Below are positions 60,663 through 64,000 of a DNA stretch of 64,000 bases, one piece after another (positions within the stretch are counted from its first letter, which is position 1; each line of letters starts with the position of its first letter). The position numbers and the translations under genes are program-made. The stretch spans positions 124,001-188,000 of the forward strand of contig NZ_JAQUHV010000002.1 of the NCBI RefSeq assembly GCF_028681615.1, written 5' to 3'. The stretch is from Sulfuricurvum sp. (GTDB taxonomy: Bacteria > Campylobacterota > Campylobacteria > Campylobacterales > Sulfurimonadaceae). The notes beneath the pieces were generated by a model. It saw only the letters and a list, made by a program, of their open reading frames with translations, was not told where the DNA came from and made no database searches.

Positions 60663-63048
60663 AGTCAAATGCGATCACTGTCATCTGGAATTCAGCGATG
60701 AAGTGATGATCCATGACGGAGAGTACCGCTTTTGCTGTAACGGCTGCCGCGGGATTTTTCATCTTCTCAAGGACGAAGGGCTGGAGAGTTTTTATTCCAA
60801 AATGGGGGACACGACCCTCTCTCCTCCGACCGAACAATTCGAAGCAAGTACCAATTTTGACACTCCCGCTTTTCATGAGCGTTTTGTAACGACAACCAAA
60901 GAGGGACTCTTGCAAGTCTCTCTCGTGATCGAGGGAATCCATTGTGCCGCGTGTGTATGGCTAAATGAAAAAGCGCTCCATAAGATGGATGGTGTGATCG
61001 AAGCCCATATCAACTATACGAACAACAAAGCACGCATTACCTGGAATCCCGAGAGCGTCAAGCTCTCTGCTATTATCGATATGATCCGTGCGATCGGTTA
61101 TAACGCTTTTCCGTATGATGCATCGTTGCAGGAAGTGCGTGCGAATAAAGAGCGTAAAGATTATTATTTGCGGATGGCGGTAGCGACGTTTGCGACAATG
61201 AACATGATGTGGATTGCCGTCGCTCAGTATGCCGGATATTTTACGGGGATAACTCAAGACGTCAAAACGATTCTCAATACGGCGGAGTGGTTTTTAGCCA
61301 CACCGGTACTTTTCTACAGCGGATGGATTTTTTACCGCGGAGCCTATTACGGGTTACGAAATCGCGCCGTTACGATGGACTTACTTGTCGTGACCGGGTC
61401 GAGTCTCGCGTATTTTTATTCGATCTATATAACCGTCTTTGAAAAAGGGGAAGCCTATTTTGATTCGGTAGCGATGATCATCACCTTTGTCCTTTTTGGA
61501 AAATTCCTCGAAGTCCTTAGCCGTAAAAACGCTGCCGATACTCTCGATATTATCGGAAAACATATTCCGCGAGAAGTGAGTATTGTGGAGGGGGAAACCA
61601 TCCGATCCGTCGATGTCAACGAAGTCAAAGTGGGGGATATCATCGTCATCCGTAGCGGTGAACGTTCAGCAATCGACGGTGAAGTGATCTCGGGGGAGGG
61701 GAGTTTTGATGAATCCAACCTCACCGGAGAATCAGAACCGATATTCAAACGCCTCGGTGATAAAATCATCAGCGGGACGACGAGTATTGATGCCTTGATC
61801 CATTACCGTACGACCAAAGATTTTGCCCACTCGACCCTCTCGAATTTGGTGAATCTCTTAGAGAATGCGATGGCACAAAAACCCTCGATCGAGCAGCTCG
61901 CCAATCGTCTATCGCAACACTTTTCTTCTACGATTCTCTTTTTGGCGATTGCAACGTTTTGGGGATGGTATTTTTGGCCGCACAGTTTTGATAGGGCGCT
62001 TATGGTCGGGATCTCGGTCATTATCATCGCATGTCCGTGTGCGTTGGCTCTTGCAACTCCGGTTGCAACGCTGGTAGGATTGGCATTGGGGGCAAAGAGG
62101 GGAATTCTCTTTAAATCGGCGGCTCAGATCGAGACGATGGCAAAAGCGACGATGGTGGTATTGGATAAAACCGGCACCATAACTCAAGGACGTCCCGAAG
62201 TGGTTTATGCAACACTGCATCACCCGTTTGATCAGAATGTATTGCATACACTTGTTTCTTCATCCAAACATCCGATCAGCAGAGGTGTACTGGAGTATTT
62301 GGAACGTACGGAGGAGGAGGTAGATTCAACCACACTCGAAGAGGTACGTGAAATTCCTGCACGCGGTATGGTAGGACGGGCAAACGGTGTAGTTGTCGCC
62401 GGAGGAAATGCACTGTTGATGCAAGAACTGGGTATTGCCGTGGACGCCGTAAGCGATAAAAGTATTTTTTACTATGCGGTAGATAATCTTCTTGTTGCCG
62501 TGTTTGAACTTCGGGATCTTCCTAAAGCGAGAGCGCATGAGTCGATGGAAGACTTAAAACGCTCCAACCTCCGTGTTGTGATGCTCACAGGTGATCATGA
62601 AGCGGCGGCACAGCGTGTTGCAAAAGAGGTGGGGATTGATGAGGTACATGCTCATCTTACCCCAGAGGGGAAAGCGGCATTTATCGACAAAGCACATCAG
62701 GATGGTCATATTGTCGTCATGGCGGGGGACGGTGTAAACGACTTGTTGGCTTTAGCCGCCGCTGATATTGCCATCGCTATGGGTAACGGTAGTGATATCG
62801 CGATCGAAGTGAGCGATGTGGTGCTCATGAATGATTCGCTGACTTCGCTAACAGAAGCGTTCGGGATCAGTCGTAAGACATACGGTTTGATTAAACAAAA
62901 CCTTGGTATCTCACTGGTCTATAACTCGATTACAATTCCGCTTGCGATGATGGGGTATGTGATACCGTTGATTGCGGCAATTTCGATGTCGTTTAGTTCG
63001 CTCTTGGTTGTCGGTAATTCGATGCGGGTGCGTTGGCTGTATAAATAG
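60655..63048 (+). CDS. ccoI: cbb3 oxidase assembly copper P-type ATPase
   Basis: 797 residues from the ATG at 60655, which overlaps the previous stop. An N-terminal Cys-rich region (KCDHCHLEF, CCNGCRGIF) typical of CcoI/FixI precedes a heavy-metal-associated domain with CAAC (IEGIHCAACVWLNE). Eight membrane helices follow, with the ion motif CPC (IIACPCALALA), the phosphorylated Asp in LDKTGTITQG, and GDGVNDLLALAAAD. It moves copper out of the cytoplasm for insertion in cbb3 oxidase. ccoS is 180 nt downstream. Confidence 0.93.
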   Translation: MSKVKCDHCHLEFSDEVMIHDGEYRFCCNGCRGIFHLLKDEGLESFYSKMGDTTLSPPTEQFEASTNFDTPAFHERFVTTTKEGLLQVSLVIEGIHCAACVWLNEKALHKMDGVIEAHINYTNNKARITWNPESVKLSAIIDMIRAIGYNAFPYDASLQEVRANKERKDYYLRMAVATFATMNMMWIAVAQYAGYFTGITQDVKTILNTAEWFLATPVLFYSGWIFYRGAYYGLRNRAVTMDLLVVTGSSLAYFYSIYITVFEKGEAYFDSVAMIITFVLFGKFLEVLSRKNAADTLDIIGKHIPREVSIVEGETIRSVDVNEVKVGDIIVIRSGERSAIDGEVISGEGSFDESNLTGESEPIFKRLGDKIISGTTSIDALIHYRTTKDFAHSTLSNLVNLLENAMAQKPSIEQLANRLSQHFSSTILFLAIATFWGWYFWPHSFDRALMVGISVIIIACPCALALATPVATLVGLALGAKRGILFKSAAQIETMAKATMVVLDKTGTITQGRPEVVYATLHHPFDQNVLHTLVSSSKHPISRGVLEYLERTEEEVDSTTLEEVREIPARGMVGRANGVVVAGGNALLMQELGIAVDAVSDKSIFYYAVDNLLVAVFELRDLPKARAHESMEDLKRSNLRVVMLTGDHEAAAQRVAKEVGIDEVHAHLTPEGKAAFIDKAHQDGHIVVMAGDGVNDLLALAAADIAIAMGNGSDIAIEVSDVVLMNDSLTSLTEAFGISRKTYGLIKQNLGISLVYNSITIPLAMMGYVIPLIAAISMSFSSLLVVGNSMRVRWLYK

Positions 63049-63052
63049 TTAT

Positions 63053-63080
63053 ATACTTTTCTTTTTCATAAGAAAAGTAT
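63053..63080 (+). terminator. Hairpin after ccoI
   Basis: ATACTTTTCTT and AAGAAAAGTAT form an 11-bp perfect stem around TTTCAT, starting 4 nt after the ccoI stop. The sequence after is CAAAAC, not T-rich, so it is not a classic terminator on either strand. Confidence 0.45.
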
Positions 63081-63156
63081 CAAAACAAGGGAACCGCTTT
63101 TGCGAAGCAAAATGTTTCTGTGAAAAGAAAATCGTCCCAAAAACAGAACGCTTCCA

Positions 63157-63182
63157 ACCGCTTTGGCACTACTGCCAGCGGT
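63157..63182 (+). promoter_or_regulatory. Second strong hairpin in the ccoI-ccoS spacer
   Basis: ACCGC-TT-TGGCA, CTAC, TGCCA-GCGGT form a 10-bp stem with a two-base bulge. A third small stem (TTTTGC-GAA-GCAAAA at 63097-63111) lies between the two. The 180-nt spacer has no convincing ORF. It may influence the relative expression of ccoI and ccoS. Confidence 0.45.
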
Positions 63183-63228
63183 CGGGCTCTTGGTATGTTT
63201 GTGGGACAAAATTGATAAAAGGAATTCT

Positions 63229-63447
63229 GTGGATAGTTGGGTAATCGCAATGATGCTCGGTGCATCGATCTTTTTAGGCGGAATAGCGTTGGCGGCTTTT
63301 ATGTGGGGAATTAAAAACGGTCAATTTGACGATGAGACGAAAATGATGAATCAAGTGCAGTTTGATGACGAAGCGGAACTCAACGATGCAGCCAATCAGC
63401 AGCGTAAGCAAGAAGCAGTGAATAAACGAGATTATAAACCGGAATAA
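63229..63447 (+). CDS. ccoS: cbb3-type cytochrome oxidase assembly protein CcoS (GTG start)
   Basis: 72 residues from GTG at 63229, with AAAGGA six bases upstream; the open frame further up shows no ribosome-binding site. One membrane helix (IAMMLGASIFLGGIALAAFM) is followed by WGIKNGQFDDETKM, the signature stretch of CcoS, and a charged tail. It is needed to insert cofactors in cbb3 oxidase. The long acidic/basic tail (NQQRKQEAVNKRDYKPE) is typical of Campylobacterota. Confidence 0.92.
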   Translation: MDSWVIAMMLGASIFLGGIALAAFMWGIKNGQFDDETKMMNQVQFDDEAELNDAANQQRKQEAVNKRDYKPE

Positions 63448-63466
63448 ATTCTGAAGAAGAGAAAGA

Positions 63467-63486
63467 CTCACCGCACTTGCGGTGAG
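63467..63486 (-). terminator. Cytochrome c terminator
   Basis: CTCACCGC-AAGT-GCGGTGAG on the minus strand is an 8-bp perfect stem, eight bases past the cytochrome stop. The pyrimidine stretch TCTTTCTCTTCTTC follows, giving a plausible factor-independent terminator. Confidence 0.6.
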
Positions 63487-63493
63487 CGAGGTA

Positions 63494-63790
63494 TTATTTG
63501 ATTGTTGCGATGTAAGCAGCGATTGCTTTGATATCAGCGTCAGAGTATGCTCCAACTTGACCTTTCATCAATGCACCCATTCCAGCTTTGTTCAAAGTAC
63601 CAGCTTTGTACCCTTTAAGAGCAGTTTCGATAGCTTCTGCAGACAAACCTTTTACGATAGGTGATTTACCAAGAGCAGATTTTTCGAAAGAAGCACCATG
63701 GCAAGCAGCACATTTAGCAGTTAGGGCTTTACCATCGGCAGCCATCAAAGATACACCAGCGAACAACATTGCAAGAGCAATTTTTTTCAT
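63494..63790 (-). CDS. Small periplasmic c-type cytochrome (c553-like)
   Basis: 98 residues with a signal peptide (KKIALAMLFAGVSLMAA). One haem site, CAACH, is followed at distance by KAGMGALMKGQVG, with the Met that would be the sixth ligand. It is a soluble one-haem electron carrier, probably the donor to cbb3 oxidase or to cytochrome c peroxidase. The mature length of about 80 residues fits the c553 class. Confidence 0.93.
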   Translation of the reverse strand: MKKIALAMLFAGVSLMAADGKALTAKCAACHGASFEKSALGKSPIVKGLSAEAIETALKGYKAGTLNKAGMGALMKGQVGAYSDADIKAIAAYIATIK

Positions 63791-63879
63791 TTGTTTTCTC
63801 CATTAAAAATTTCGTCGTCATTATAGTCTTAGCAATCTTAAATCACTCTAACATTTCTCTCCTTTAATAGAAGCTTTGT

Positions 63880-63885
63880 TACAAT
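63880..63885 (+). promoter_or_regulatory. Candidate -10 for the epimerase gene
   Basis: TTTGT-TACAAT lies 31 nt before the ATG at 63917, in the spacer divergent to the cytochrome gene. Confidence 0.45.
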
Positions 63886-63916
63886 ATGCTACTACCTGTA
63901 ATTAGAGGAAAAATAT

Positions 63917-64000
63917 ATGCGCTACAGTTCTGCCGATTTGAATCGAAAAACCATTTTAATCACGGGAGGGGCGGGATTCATCGGATCCAACCTCGCTTTC
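63917..64000 (+). CDS. N-terminus of an NAD-dependent sugar epimerase, possibly HldD
   Basis: The first 28 codons are in view, starting ATG after AGAGGA at seven-base spacing. They read NRKTILITGGAGFIGSNLAF after a short lead, the Rossmann-fold GGxGxxGS nucleotide-binding start of sugar-nucleotide epimerases. With gmhA and gmhB nearby, ADP-heptose 6-epimerase (HldD) is a fair guess, but the fragment cannot settle the type. It runs off the right edge. Confidence 0.75.
   Translation, partial: MRYSSADLNRKTILITGGAGFIGSNLAF

Noticed and set aside
1-64000. tRNA, rRNA or CRISPR features
   Set aside because: Looked for GGTTCGA-type T-loops, rRNA-like conserved runs and evenly spaced repeats in the gaps and found none that hold up.

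Overview
The window looks like the chromosome of a free-living Campylobacterota (Epsilonproteobacteria) bacterium, most like Sulfuricurvum or Sulfurimonas. This rests on lineage-typical genes: a short CheZ-type phosphatase, a DUF3972-like protein, a PgbA-like secreted protein, a PP0621-like zinc-finger protein, the CcoI/CcoS cbb3-oxidase assembly pair, a dissimilatory-style cytochrome set (di-heme peroxidase, penta-heme cytochrome, small c553-like cytochrome) and extended -10 (TGn-TATAAT-like) promoters. Genes are densely packed on both strands. I see no rRNA, tRNA, CRISPR array, IS element or prophage; nearly all of the window is core chromosome.

Layout. 1-8.4 kb is mostly signalling on the minus strand: a hybrid kinase with HPt feeding a response regulator/HD-GYP phosphodiesterase, and a GNAT acetyltransferase - NhaC antiporter - OmpR-type regulator - kinase operon. 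8.4-13.5 kb holds an L,D-transpeptidase, a cytochrome c peroxidase, RecD2-like helicase and glyQ. 13.5-20.7 kb has a diguanylate cyclase with two periplasmic ligand-binding modules, a DUF89 phosphatase, a DUF3972-like protein, purE, a U32 tRNA-hydroxylation protein, CheZ and histidinol phosphatase. 20.8-27.2 kb has glnA, five type IV pilin-like genes in two groups, pckA and a NifX-like protein. 27.2-33 kb is priA-ispG-dnaB-comEC. 33-43.9 kb carries a YihY protein, glcD, a PgbA-like protein, an M23 peptidase, a NUDT14-like Nudix hydrolase, a copper-type TonB receptor, agmatine deiminase, alr, rsmG and ribA. 43.9-54.9 kb carries hemB, argF, a penta-heme cytochrome, a DEAD-box helicase, the HIT-fabH-plsX-rpmF-yceD-ndk group, ferredoxin, metK and a phosphoribosyltransferase. 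55-64 kb carries der, hemJ, trxC, hpf, trpS, the heptose genes gmhA and gmhB, an asparaginase-like domain protein, ccoI-ccoS, a cytochrome and the start of an epimerase.

The most interesting signals are mostly between or at the edges of genes: an apparent AUA start for NhaC, three genes whose start codons sit at the predicted transcription start (leaderless candidates), an unannotated 30-residue membrane peptide, a dispersed intergenic repeat family with one copy inside the yceD-rpmF operon, a 24-bp perfect palindrome between pilin genes, a pseudopilin with Ala instead of Gly before the cleavage site, a structured leader before the DEAD-box helicase, and a hairpin-rich spacer between ccoI and ccoS. 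I did not find a clear new multi-gene defence or biosynthetic system; the DUF89/DUF3972/purE neighbourhood and the pilin cluster are the best candidates for unexplored gene sets.
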